The notes under the pieces are model-generated. The model was given only the letters and a program-made list of their open reading frames with translations, ran no database searches and was not told where the DNA came from. Shown here piece by piece: positions 7,405-15,268 of a stretch of DNA of 20,248 bases. The position numbers were made by a program, and so were the translations under genes. Within the stretch, counting starts at the first letter, position 1, and the number at the start of each line of letters is the position of its first letter. Origin of the DNA: Methanolinea sp. UBA477 (GTDB lineage Archaea > Halobacteriota > Methanomicrobia > Methanomicrobiales > Methanospirillaceae); NCBI GenBank assembly GCA_002509485.1, contig DAWO01000062.1, positions 4,036 through 24,283 of the forward strand. The letters run 5' to 3'.

Positions 7405-7431
7405 GTTCACAATCACATGATATATGGAATC

Positions 7432-8487
7432 ATGAAGGCGGTATTGGGTCTTGAGGACGGGACTTTTGTCAGGGGACGCGGGTTCGGTGTCGAGGGGGAG
7501 ATTTCAGGCGAACTGGTTTTTAGTACCCAGATGGCAGGGTACATGGAAGCGCTGACCGATCCAAGCTATTTTGGACAGATCCTGCTCTTTACCTTCCCCA
7601 CTATCGGGAACTACGGCGTGGATGAGAAGAACTTCCAGCATCCCCGTGTCTGGGCAGAAGGGTGTGTTGCACGGGAGATCTGTGGCTCCCCTGAAACAGG
7701 ACCGTCCCTCCCGGAATACTTCAGGGAGAACGGGCTGTCCGGAATCGAAGGCGTGGATACGCGTATGCTCACCATCAAGACGCGCCTGCAGGGGACCCTC
7801 AAGTGTACGCTCGTCACCGGAGACGATGACGGCGAATATGCCGTCGATTGTGCCCGGAAAGTGCCCGAAATCTCCGATAAAGACCTGATACCGGCTGTAT
7901 CCTGCAGGGAGCCGTACCATGTCGCCGGCAGAGGAAAGAGGATCGCCGTCATCGATCTCGGCATGAAGAAGAACATCGCCATCAGCCTCCGGAAACGGGA
8001 TGCGGACATGTACGTCTTCCCCCACGATTCGCCGCCCGACCTGATCGAGAGCTGCCGTCCCGACGCCCTCTTCATCAGCAACGGACCCGGTGACCCTCTT
8101 CATGCGAGAGGCGCCATACAGGCCGTAAAAGAGCTCGCAGGGACGCTTCCCATATACGGTATCTGCATGGGCAACCAGATATGCGGCCTTGCCCTGGGAG
8201 CAGAGACGTACAAGATGAAGTTCGGGCACAGGGGCACCAACCAGCCGGTCAGGTACAAGGACGGAAGCATCTACATCACCACGCAGAACCACGGGTTTGC
8301 GGTGGCAGGTGACACGCTCCCCGAGAGTGCCCGGATACTCTACTCAAATGTGAACGACGGCACGCTCGAAGGGTTCGAAGAGCCCTACCTCGACATCACC
8401 ACGGTCCAGTTCCATCCCGAGGCGCATGGAGGCCCGCTCGACACCGAGATACCGTTCTTTGACACCATGTTCCGGAGGCTTGACTGA
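7432..8487 (+). CDS. carA: Carbamoyl-phosphate synthase, small (glutaminase) subunit
   Basis: CarA hydrolyses glutamine and channels ammonia to CarB, which makes carbamoyl phosphate for arginine and pyrimidines. The 351-residue protein has the N-terminal CarA domain (about 1-150), with the typical TGY-like MAGYMEALTDPSY signature. A class I glutamine amidotransferase domain follows (about 165-345), with the nucleophile C245 in GICMGNQ and H328/E330 in QFHPEAHGG. The frame is open back to a GTG at 7372, but the residues before MKAVLGLEDG do not resemble the family, so the ATG at 7432 is the start. Ribosome binding is weak and a TATA box stands about 32 nt upstream, so the message is probably almost leaderless. 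The carA stop lies 1 nt before the carB ATG. Confidence 0.96.
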   Translation: MKAVLGLEDGTFVRGRGFGVEGEISGELVFSTQMAGYMEALTDPSYFGQILLFTFPTIGNYGVDEKNFQHPRVWAEGCVAREICGSPETGPSLPEYFRENGLSGIEGVDTRMLTIKTRLQGTLKCTLVTGDDDGEYAVDCARKVPEISDKDLIPAVSCREPYHVAGRGKRIAVIDLGMKKNIAISLRKRDADMYVFPHDSPPDLIESCRPDALFISNGPGDPLHARGAIQAVKELAGTLPIYGICMGNQICGLALGAETYKMKFGHRGTNQPVRYKDGSIYITTQNHGFAVAGDTLPESARILYSNVNDGTLEGFEEPYLDITTVQFHPEAHGGPLDTEIPFFDTMFRRLD

Positions 8488-8488
8488 G

Positions 8489-11400
8489 ATGCCGGTAAAA
8501 CCGCATATAAAAAAGGTGCTGCTCATCGGTTCTGGCCCCATCCAGATAGGCCAGGCGGCAGAGTTCGACTTCTCTGGATCGCAGGCATGCCGTTCCCTGC
8601 GGGAGGAGGGCGTGTCCGTCGTCCTCGTGAACTCGAACCCAGCAACCATCCAGACCGACCCGGAGATGGCCGACGAGATATACATAGAGCCTATCCGGGC
8701 GGATGTGATCGCGGAGATCATCAGGAAAGAGAGGCCTGACGGAATTCTCTCCGGGATGGGTGGGCAGACCGGCCTCAACATGACCGCCGAACTTGCAGAG
8801 ATGGGGGCCCTCGGGGGTGTCGAGATCCTCGGAACCCCGCTCGAGGCCATCTACCAGGGCGAGGACCGGGAGAAGTTCAGGTCTCTCATGGAGCGGATAT
8901 GTGAACCGGTTCCAAAGAGCATGATACTGAACCGGATGGACCAGCTCGACGAAGCCATGGAGACCGTGGGGCTGCCGGCGATCATCCGCCCGGCATACAC
9001 GCTCGGGGGATCAGGCGGAGGTATCGCCCACACGAGGGAAGAGCTCGACCGGATAGTCGAGATCGGCCTGACACGGTCAAGGATCCACCAGGTCCTGATC
9101 GAGGAGAGCGTCGTCGGCTGGAAGGAGATCGAGTTCGAGGTGATGCGGGACGCCGCCGATACCTGTATAATCGTCTGCGGGATGGAGAACGTCGACGCCA
9201 TGGGGATCCATACCGGCGAATCCGTTGTCGTCGCCCCCATCCTCTCTCTCCGCGACGACGAGTTCCAGATGCTCCGGAGTGCGGCCATCAAGATCATCCG
9301 GGCCCTCGACGTGCAGGGCGGATGCAACATCCAGTTCGCGTACCAGAACGGTCAGTACCGGGTTATTGAAGTGAACCCCCGCGTCTCCCGTTCTTCTGCG
9401 CTCGCCTCCAAGGCGACGGGGTATCCGATCGCACGGGTTGCAGCAAAGATCGCGATAGGCCTCCACCTGGACGAGATCACGAACTCCGTGACCGGGTGCA
9501 CGCCTGCATCGTTCGAGCCGGCCATCGACTACATCGTCGTCAAGGTCCCACGCTGGCCGTTTGACAAGTTCAAGAACGCCGACCGGACGCTCACCACTGC
9601 GATGAAGAGCACCGGCGAGGTCATGGCCATCGGGCGCACTGTCGAGGAGGCATTCAAAAAGTCACTGCGATCGCTCGATACGGATATCTATCTCCACACG
9701 AACGCAAGCGAGATCCGGATGATCCTCTCCCGGCCGACCGATGAGCGGTTTGCAACGCTTTTTGACGCCTTCAGGGCAGGGTTTACCGTGGACGAGGTCG
9801 CAGGGCTCACGAACATCATCCCCTTCTTCCTCGAAAAGATCAAAAATATCGTTTTGATGGAGGAGCGGCTCGGGCGGGAGGCATCCGAGGAGGATATCAG
9901 GCATGCGAAGACCTTTGGGTTCACCAACGATGAACTGGTCGGGCTCACCGGCAGGAAGCCTGCGGAGATAGAGGCAATCGTCGGAAACCCGACATACAAG
10001 ATGGTCGATACCTGTGCCGCCGAGTTCCCGGCAAAGACCCCCTACTTCTACTCGACCTGGGAGGAGGACTGCGAGATTACGGCCGATGAGCGGCAGAAGG
10101 TGTTGATCCTCGGGTCAGGGCCGATACGTATCGGCCAGGGTATCGAGTTCGATTACTGCACGGTCCACGCGGTGAAGGCTCTCCGGGAGGAAGGGGTCGA
10201 GGTCCATATCGTCAACAACAATCCCGAGACCGTCTCGACCGACTTCGACACATCCGACCGTCTCTTCTTCGAGCCAATGCAGCTCGAGGACGTGGTCAAT
10301 ATCCTGAAAAAGGACAACTATCTCGGCGTGATGGTCCAGTTCGGCGGGCAGAACGCCGTGAACCTGGCTGTCCCCATCCACGAGAGCATAGCAGGGCTCG
10401 GACTTGCCACGAAGATCCTCGGGACCTCCCCCGATTCGATGGACGTCGCCGAGGACCGGGACCGGTTCGCCGCCCTCCTTGAAAGGATCGATATCCCGAG
10501 CCCGCCCAATACGTCGGCGTTCTCGCTCGAGGAGGCCAGGGCAAAGGCGGCCGCCATCGGCTACCCCGTCCTGGTGCGGCCAAGTTACGTGCTCGGCGGC
10601 CGTGCGATGGAGATCGTCCATGACGAGATCGAGCTCGAGAGCTACATGAAGGAGGCGGTCAGGGTGAGCCGGCACCACCCGGTCCTGATCGATTCCTTCC
10701 TCCAGAACGCCGTAGAACTGGACGTCGATGCCGTCTGTGACGGAGAGGACGTGCTCATCGGCGGGATCATGGAGCATATCGAGGAGGCAGGGGTCCACAG
10801 CGGCGACTCGGCATGCGTAATCCCCACGCAGTCCCTCCAGGAAGAGATCCTCGAGAGGGTCAGGGACTACACGAAGAGGATCTCGCTCGGGCTCGGGGTG
10901 ATAGGGCTCGTCAACATCCAGCTGGCGGTAAAAGACGGCGTGGTCTACGTCCTCGAGGCGAATCCCCGGGCAAGCAGGACGGTGCCGTTCGTCTCGAAGG
11001 CGACCGGCATACCGCTCGCAAAGATCGCCGCCAAGGTGATGATCGGAAAGAAATTACGGGATCTCGGGTATTCGGAGCGTTCGATATCCCACGTGGCGGT
11101 CAAGGAGGTGCTCCTCCCCTTCAACAAGCTGCCGGGAGTCGACACGGTGCTCGGCCCCGAGATGAAGAGCACGGGTGAGGTGATGGGAATCGACTATGAC
11201 TTCGGCCGGGCCTACTACAAGGCCTGCATCTCGGCAGACAACGAGCTCCCGCTCAAGGGCAATGTCTTCATATCGGTCAGCCGCGAACAGAGAGAAGAGA
11301 TAATCCCGATCGCCAAGACGCTCAAGGAGATTGGCCTCTCCCTCTACGGGACCCAGGGCACCGTGGAATACTTAAACGAGGCAGGAATTGACGCGAGCCT

Positions 11401-11653
11401 TATCCGGAAGGTGCAGGAGGGGTCCCCGAACGTGATCGATCTCCTGCGACGCGGCGAGATCCGGCTCATCGTGAACACCCCGATGGACAAGCAGTCACGC
11501 CAGGACCATTACCAGATCATGCGTGCGGCGGTGGACTACGGGGTCCCGTATATCACCACCATCCAGGCCGCCCGGGCCGCCGCCCTCGCCATCCAGGCCA
11601 TGAACCACGAGAAGATCACGATCGAGCCGCTGTCACACTATCATTCCAACTGA
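8489..11653 (+). CDS. carB: Carbamoyl-phosphate synthase, large subunit
   Basis: CarB makes carbamoyl phosphate from bicarbonate, ATP and the ammonia supplied by CarA. The 1054 residues fit the usual length of about 1070 and form two homologous ATP-grasp halves. The first half starts with LLIGSGPIQIGQAAEFD near residue 10 and the second with LILGSGPIRIGQGIEFD near residue 540. Both have the ATP-grasp lobes with VNPR or ANPRASR motifs. The C-terminal 120 residues form the methylglyoxal-synthase-like regulatory domain, including VNTPMDKQSR. The frame is open upstream inside carA. The ATG at 8489 is chosen because GGAGG at 8474-8478 stands 10 nt before it and it lies 1 nt after the carA stop. 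A run of seven to eight T after the stop is the likely terminator. The gene is unbroken. Confidence 0.97.
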   Translation: MPVKPHIKKVLLIGSGPIQIGQAAEFDFSGSQACRSLREEGVSVVLVNSNPATIQTDPEMADEIYIEPIRADVIAEIIRKERPDGILSGMGGQTGLNMTAELAEMGALGGVEILGTPLEAIYQGEDREKFRSLMERICEPVPKSMILNRMDQLDEAMETVGLPAIIRPAYTLGGSGGGIAHTREELDRIVEIGLTRSRIHQVLIEESVVGWKEIEFEVMRDAADTCIIVCGMENVDAMGIHTGESVVVAPILSLRDDEFQMLRSAAIKIIRALDVQGGCNIQFAYQNGQYRVIEVNPRVSRSSALASKATGYPIARVAAKIAIGLHLDEITNSVTGCTPASFEPAIDYIVVKVPRWPFDKFKNADRTLTTAMKSTGEVMAIGRTVEEAFKKSLRSLDTDIYLHTNASEIRMILSRPTDERFATLFDAFRAGFTVDEVAGLTNIIPFFLEKIKNIVLMEERLGREASEEDIRHAKTFGFTNDELVGLTGRKPAEIEAIVGNPTYKMVDTCAAEFPAKTPYFYSTWEEDCEITADERQKVLILGSGPIRIGQGIEFDYCTVHAVKALREEGVEVHIVNNNPETVSTDFDTSDRLFFEPMQLEDVVNILKKDNYLGVMVQFGGQNAVNLAVPIHESIAGLGLATKILGTSPDSMDVAEDRDRFAALLERIDIPSPPNTSAFSLEEARAKAAAIGYPVLVRPSYVLGGRAMEIVHDEIELESYMKEAVRVSRHHPVLIDSFLQNAVELDVDAVCDGEDVLIGGIMEHIEEAGVHSGDSACVIPTQSLQEEILERVRDYTKRISLGLGVIGLVNIQLAVKDGVVYVLEANPRASRTVPFVSKATGIPLAKIAAKVMIGKKLRDLGYSERSISHVAVKEVLLPFNKLPGVDTVLGPEMKSTGEVMGIDYDFGRAYYKACISADNELPLKGNVFISVSREQREEIIPIAKTLKEIGLSLYGTQGTVEYLNEAGIDASLIRKVQEGSPNVIDLLRRGEIRLIVNTPMDKQSRQDHYQIMRAAVDYGVPYITTIQAARAAALAIQAMNHEKITIEPLSHYHSN

Positions 11654-11654
11654 T

Positions 11655-11675
11655 ATTTTTTTCCCGTAATTCGGG
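11655..11675 (+). terminator. Poly-T terminator of carAB
   Basis: The carB stop codon is followed almost at once by ATTTTTTT, a typical archaeal oligo-T termination signal. A small hairpin with arms CCCG and CGGG (11663-11675) comes directly after it. Confidence 0.6.
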
Positions 11676-11952
11676 CAGATACCTGTAGGAGGAGCTTTTT
11701 TGTCTATCCTGCACCCCCAAATCGAAGCCTGACCACCTCCGCAAGACGCAGGGGTTCCACCAGCCGGGACCGGAGTCGGCACTGTATACCCAAGTTTTGC
11801 CTTTGAGAATTGGGGAAATGAACCCTTGAACCATACAAATGTTCATGGGTACAGGGGCAAATGAAGTGACTGAACTCATATTGCGGAGAACAACAACGGT
11901 TCACTCTCCCACCGGGAGATACCTGCCACAGGACAAAAAAGAGAGATATTTT
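11676..11952. other. Structured spacer between convergent carB and opuAC
   Basis: No gene is evident. The spacer holds several inverted repeats: CCCAA (11789-11793) with TTGGG (11810-11814); ACCCTTGAAC (11822-11831) with GTTCATGGGT (11841-11850), which pair at nine of ten positions around a nine-base loop; and TCTCCC/GGGAGA at 11905-11919. The plus-strand frame that opens at 11839 is the shadow of opuAC. The spacing of hairpins would suit a small RNA or RNA 3' ends. Confidence 0.45.
11905..11940 (-). terminator. Terminator candidate of the opu cluster
   Basis: Read on the minus strand, a TTTTTT run (complement of 11935-11940) lies about 12 nt after the opuAC stop. A six-base-pair hairpin (11905-11919) comes further on. 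The T-run fits archaeal termination. Confidence 0.5.
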
Positions 11953-12837
11953 TCAGGCTATCCAGGCGTCCACGACGTCCTGGTTGGCATCAACCCATTC
12001 CTTTGCAGCCACTTCCGGAGATTTTCCCTCCTCGATGGCAAGCATCACGAACTCCATGTCTTCCGGAGTCCAGTAGAAACGGGTAAGGATCGTGTATGCC
12101 TCAGGCTTGTCGGTCTCAAGACCCTCACGGGCCAGCGTGGCGATATACTCATCGCCGCCATAGATCCCTTTCGGGTCCTCGAGGTACTTGAGGTCCCAGC
12201 GTGCAAACTTCCAGTGCGGAGTCCATCCTGTCACCACGATCCAGTCTCCGTCGTTGATGGCCGAGCGGAGTTCTGCCGCCATGCCTGCGCTGCTGCTCGA
12301 GATCAGGGTGTAGTCGAGACCATACGCCTCGATGGCATCCTCTGTCAACCTCATTATCCCGGCCCCGGGCTCGATGCCGATGATCTTTCCATCGAACTTC
12401 TCCTTCTCGGCGTTCAGATCTTCAATGGAATCGATGGTCACATACTCCGGTACAACAAGACCGATCTTTGCTCCTTCGAGGTTCTTTCCGACCATGACGA
12501 AATCGTCGCCGTACGTATCCATGTACGTTTTATGGGTGCCGGGAAGCCAGGCTGATACCGTGCAGTCGACATCTCCCTTGGCGAGCGCCTGGTAGAGCGG
12601 GCCGACGTCGACGGCTACCAGTTCAACATCATATCCGGCCTGCTCGAAGGCCTGCTTGAGCACGTTGGTGCTTGCAATTTCAGAATCCCAGGTCACATAC
12701 CCGATGGTTATCTCCTTTTCCTGGGCAACCCCGCCGGTATCCTCCGTCGTCGTGCACCCGCATACCACGAGGCCGCCGACGAGGACAAGGGAGACTGCCA
12801 GCATGATGAATAATTTTTTGAGTTTTTTTTCAGACAT
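11953..12837 (-). CDS. opuAC: Glycine betaine ABC transporter, substrate-binding lipoprotein
   Basis: This 294-residue protein captures glycine betaine or proline betaine outside the cell and delivers it to the OpuAA/OpuAB importer. A lysine-rich start and a hydrophobic segment (about 9-25) lead to a lipobox-like VCGC with C28 as the probable lipid-anchored residue. The mature part is an OpuAC/ProX-type two-lobe fold. The GYVTWDSEIAS motif (W50), SAWLPGTH (W97) and VTGWTPHW (W205, W209) provide the tryptophans that form the aromatic cage for quaternary amines in this family. The ATG at 12837 follows GAAGGTGAT. A strong TATA box in the 89-nt gap after opuAB shows it can be transcribed alone, which is common because binding proteins are needed in excess. 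The exact substrate is inferred. Confidence 0.93.
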   Translation of the reverse strand: MSEKKLKKLFIMLAVSLVLVGGLVVCGCTTTEDTGGVAQEKEITIGYVTWDSEIASTNVLKQAFEQAGYDVELVAVDVGPLYQALAKGDVDCTVSAWLPGTHKTYMDTYGDDFVMVGKNLEGAKIGLVVPEYVTIDSIEDLNAEKEKFDGKIIGIEPGAGIMRLTEDAIEAYGLDYTLISSSSAGMAAELRSAINDGDWIVVTGWTPHWKFARWDLKYLEDPKGIYGGDEYIATLAREGLETDKPEAYTILTRFYWTPEDMEFVMLAIEEGKSPEVAAKEWVDANQDVVDAWIA

Positions 12838-12847
12838 TTAAAATCAC

Positions 12848-12872
12848 CTTCAAAATTTGGGAAATTGAGAAG
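12848..12872 (-). promoter_or_regulatory. Leader hairpin overlapping the opuAC ribosome binding site
   Basis: In the opuAC leader RNA (minus strand) CTTC and AAATT-type arms pair across a CCC loop: CTTC (complement of 12869-12872) with GAAG (complement of 12848-12851), and AATTT with AAATT. The GAAG arm is the start of the GAAGGTG ribosome binding site. The stem has nine base pairs in two blocks with a 2x2 internal loop, so it is weak. It could reduce initiation under some conditions. Confidence 0.4.
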
Positions 12873-12906
12873 AAGGGCCAGTTTGACCAACCCCTTTTTT
12901 GTATCT

Positions 12907-12920
12907 CATTTTATAAAGTG
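12907..12920 (-). promoter_or_regulatory. Strong box A promoter of opuAC
   Basis: On the minus strand this reads CACTTTATAAAATG, one of the best TATA elements in the window. It would start transcription near 12887, about 50 nt before the opuAC ATG. It lies just beyond the opuAB stop codon. Confidence 0.65.
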
Positions 12921-12926
12921 TTTGCC

Positions 12927-13760
12927 TCATGCCGACGAACGGGTCAGGTTCTGGGTTATCCGGTCGAGGATGATGGCGATGATAACGATCGCAAGACCTG
13001 CCTCGAATCCTGTTCCGATGTCGACCCGCTGGATACCCACGAGGACCTGGTAGCCAAGACCAAGGGCACCGATCATCGCGGCGATGACGGTCATCGAGAG
13101 GGCGAGCATGATACACTGGTTCACCCCGGCCATGATGGTCGGCATGGCGACCGGCAGCTGGACTTTTATGAGTTTCTGCATCGTCGTCGCCCCGAACGAA
13201 TCCGCGACCTCGTTCAACTCCTTTGGAATCTGGCGTATTCCCAGGTTTGTAAGCCTTATTGCAGGCGGCATGGCGAAGATGACGGTCGCGACGACCCCGG
13301 GCACATTTCCGAGCCCGAAGAATATCACGGCAGGAATCAGGTAGACGAATGATGGCATGGTCTGCATGAAATCGAGAACCGGCCTTAACCCGCTATCCAG
13401 GTAATCGTACATCGAGGCGAGAATGCCCACGGGAAGGCCTATCAGAAGCGCAATAATGGTGGCAGAGACAACCAGTGCAAGTGTCTCCATGGAGAGCTTC
13501 CAGAGTTCGAGGTTCCAGATCACGAGGAGCCCTGCAACGGTGAGCACCGCAAGCTTCCAGTCCCGCCTGGTGACGAGAAATACGATGACTCCGAATACCA
13601 GGATCGTCACGAGGGGCGGTGCAGCGAGGAGGAGGTCCTGGAAAGCGTCGATAAGGAAGCCCAGGACGTCACTGATTCCGTCAAGAAGCCATCCCAGGTA
13701 GAGCTCGATCATGTCGACGAGCCATTCGACCGCCTCGCCCAGCGGCAGCTTAGGCAACAC
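12927..13760 (-). CDS. opuAB: Glycine betaine ABC transporter, permease
   Basis: OpuAB forms the membrane channel of the betaine importer. Of the possible starts in this frame, I place it at a GTG (complement of 13758-13760). AGGAGGG stands about 8 nt before it, and the resulting N-terminus MLPKLPLGEAVEWLVD matches the typical OpuAB start. The frame remains open further back inside opuAA, but that extension is a shadow. The protein has 277 residues with a periplasm-facing N-terminal helix region and about six to seven membrane helices. The MetI-type EAA loop is at SFGATTMQKLIKVQLPVAMPTI, and the conserved LDFMQTMPSFVYLIPA and FAMPPAIRLTNLGI blocks are present. Its first codons overlap the end of opuAA by 11 nt, indicating coupled translation. 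Confidence 0.92.
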   Translation of the reverse strand: MLPKLPLGEAVEWLVDMIELYLGWLLDGISDVLGFLIDAFQDLLLAAPPLVTILVFGVIVFLVTRRDWKLAVLTVAGLLVIWNLELWKLSMETLALVVSATIIALLIGLPVGILASMYDYLDSGLRPVLDFMQTMPSFVYLIPAVIFFGLGNVPGVVATVIFAMPPAIRLTNLGIRQIPKELNEVADSFGATTMQKLIKVQLPVAMPTIMAGVNQCIMLALSMTVIAAMIGALGLGYQVLVGIQRVDIGTGFEAGLAIVIIAIILDRITQNLTRSSA

Positions 13761-14967
13761 CGTTGGATCCCTCCTTCCGTGCGAGTGCCGATATGACCGT
13801 GCTTGGAAGCACGATCCCGGCAATCTTTCCGGAATCGTCGACCACCGGGAGGTGATGCGGAACGCCTGCAAGCTGGGTGATGACCTCTGATACGGGGGTG
13901 GATGTGCTGATCACCTGAATATCGGTTTTCATGATATCCCTGATAGGGATCTGTTTCTTTACGGCCTCAATGGCGTCATCGAGGGTCACGACCCCCTCGA
14001 GCTTCCTGTTTTTGCCGACCACGAAGAGACATGAGTGCCCGTGCTCTTCCATCAGGTGCAGTGCGACCCGGGGGCCGTCGTTGATATACACCGTCGGCCC
14101 GGGGTGCTTCATCACGTCTGCGGCTGTCAGGACTTTCGAGATGTCCACGTCGGCGACGAACCGTTCCACGTACTCGTTCTCCGGGTTTGTCAGGATATCT
14201 TCCGCCGTCCCCACCTGGATGATCCTGCCGTCCTTCATAAGAGCGATCCGGTCTCCAAGCTTGAGGGCCTCGTCCAGGTCGTGCGTCACGAATATTATCG
14301 CCTTTCCGAGCCTGTCCTGGATATCCAGGAGTTCGTCCTGCATGTCCCTCCTGATCATGGGATCGAGGGCGCTGAAGGCCTCGTCCATGAGCAGGATGTC
14401 AGGATCGCTTGCCAGCGCACGGGCCAGGCCAACCCGCTGCTGCATCCCACCGGATAGTTCCTGCGTGATGCTCTGCTCGTAGCCGGAGAGACCCACCAGT
14501 TCAACGGCAGACTGGGCTGTTTTCAATCGTTCTTCCCTGGAAATTCCGCGTATTTCAAGCCCGAAGGCCACATTATCCATGACAGACCGGTGCGGGAGCA
14601 ATGCAAAACTCTGGAAGACCATTCCAAGTCTCTCTCTCCTGATCTGTTTAAGTTCGTCCTCATCCATGGTGACGATATCTGTTCCCTCGATCAGGATGGC
14701 TCCGGAAGTGGGGTCGATCAGCCGGTTTATGCACCTGAGCAGCGTGGATTTTCCACAGCCCGATAGACCCATCAGTACAAAGATCTCTCCTTCATGGACA
14801 GTGAAGGAGACGTCCTGCAGGGCGACCACGTGATTGGTTTTTTCTAAAATCTCGGTTTTTGTGCGCCCTTCTTCCAGCAATTGGCTTGCTTTTTCTGGTT
14901 TCGGTCCAAAGATTTTTGTGACATTCCGGACTTCGACTACTATCGCGGGCGTTTCATCGTTATTCAT
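13750..14967 (-). CDS. opuAA: Glycine betaine ABC transporter, ATPase with CBS domains
   Basis: OpuAA drives betaine import with ATP. The 405-residue protein shows Walker A GLSGCGKST (67-75), signature LSGGMQQ (from about 171), Walker B ILLMDE (about 191-196) and the H-loop THD. The C-terminal part (about 280-400) holds a tandem CBS pair, which in OpuA of Lactococcus senses ionic strength. The frame can start at a TTG at 14982, but that TTG overlaps the GGAG that serves the ATG at 14967 with a 9-nt spacer, so the ATG is the start. A TATA box 40 nt upstream would give a short leader carrying this site. The gene heads the opuAA-opuAB-opuAC cluster and diverges from argG. Confidence 0.94.
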   Translation of the reverse strand: MNNDETPAIVVEVRNVTKIFGPKPEKASQLLEEGRTKTEILEKTNHVVALQDVSFTVHEGEIFVLMGLSGCGKSTLLRCINRLIDPTSGAILIEGTDIVTMDEDELKQIRRERLGMVFQSFALLPHRSVMDNVAFGLEIRGISREERLKTAQSAVELVGLSGYEQSITQELSGGMQQRVGLARALASDPDILLMDEAFSALDPMIRRDMQDELLDIQDRLGKAIIFVTHDLDEALKLGDRIALMKDGRIIQVGTAEDILTNPENEYVERFVADVDISKVLTAADVMKHPGPTVYINDGPRVALHLMEEHGHSCLFVVGKNRKLEGVVTLDDAIEAVKKQIPIRDIMKTDIQVISTSTPVSEVITQLAGVPHHLPVVDDSGKIAGIVLPSTVISALARKEGSNGVA

Positions 14968-15006
14968 GAATAAATTCTCCAAAAATTCGTTGGAACCTCT
15001 TTACCA

Positions 15007-15016
15007 GTTTAATACA
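15007..15016 (-). promoter_or_regulatory. Box A promoter candidate for opuAA
   Basis: On the minus strand this reads GTATTAAAC. It predicts a transcript start near 14985, about 18 nt before the opuAA ATG, so the leader would just include the GGAG ribosome binding site. Confidence 0.5.
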
Positions 15017-15049
15017 GGTTATCGTTGTAATAAGTTCCGGTTCCGGATC

Positions 15050-15083
15050 CCTCAAAATGGCCCGAAATTACCGGATTTTGAGG
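15050..15083. repeat. 9-bp perfect inverted repeat in the opuAA-argG spacer
   Basis: CCTCAAAAT (15050-15058) and ATTTTGAGG (15075-15083) are exact reverse complements with 16 nt between them. The site lies about 35 nt upstream of the opuAA TATA box, where an operator could act on opuAA, or on both divergent genes. Confidence 0.55.
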
Positions 15084-15105
15084 TCAATTCCAATCCAACG
15101 GGTCA

Positions 15106-15117
15106 GGGAGATCTCCC
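15106..15117. repeat. 12-bp perfect palindrome in the opuAA-argG spacer
   Basis: GGGAGATCTCCC is self-complementary over 12 bases. It sits about 75 nt before the argG TATA candidate. Such symmetric sites suit dimeric helix-turn-helix regulators. No regulator can be named. Confidence 0.45.
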
Positions 15118-15190
15118 CGGTTCCGCTCGCGGTGGCCCTCCGTATCATTCGCTCTTCGCCTGTCATGGGAGTGCGGCTGAAAACCCCATC

Positions 15191-15198
15191 ATTTTTAT
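15191..15198 (+). promoter_or_regulatory. Box A candidate for argG
   Basis: ATTTTTAT lies about 75 nt before the argG start and would give a leader of roughly 50 nt. It is a moderate match to an archaeal TATA element. A second T-rich stretch just before the gene is too close to serve. Confidence 0.35.
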
Positions 15199-15268
15199 CC
15201 CTTCCCCTCCCCAATTACTCAAGTACATTCCGGCTTTTTTTAGAAAAAGTCAGTGAACGGAGGAAATG

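Larger units (their letters stand above)
6878..7431. other. 554-nt spacer between pdaD and carA without a convincing gene
   Basis: This divergent spacer holds the pdaD promoter at its left end and the carA promoter at its right end. Between them lies a degenerate dispersed element (7007-7192, minus orientation). A 13-base hairpin, GGGATT-C-AATCCC, is at 7257-7269. An open frame of about 159 codons exists on the minus strand (7386-6907), but its translation is low-complexity, rich in Pro, Ser and Gly, has no recognisable fold and lacks a start signal. I do not call it a gene. A small RNA cannot be excluded. Confidence 0.6.
15037..15204 (+). repeat. Degenerate dispersed element, copy 2 (upstream of argG)
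   Basis: This segment shares the same ordered blocks as 7007-7192 (minus strand). They include ATTTTGA (15075-15081), GGGTCA-GGG, CTCGCGGT (15126-15133), CATGGG (15164-15169) and GAGTGCGG (15169-15176). The 30-nt distance between CTCGCGGT and CATGGG is the same. It points towards argG. Identity outside the blocks is weak. Confidence 0.5.

Noticed and set aside
8426..8488. Upstream extension of CarB inside carA
   Set aside because: It precedes the GGAGG and ATG at 8489, and the residues do not fit the CarB N-terminus.
11839..12555. 238-codon plus-strand frame starting in the carB-opuAC spacer
   Set aside because: It lies almost entirely opposite opuAC, which has clear family motifs. The plus-strand frame is its shadow.
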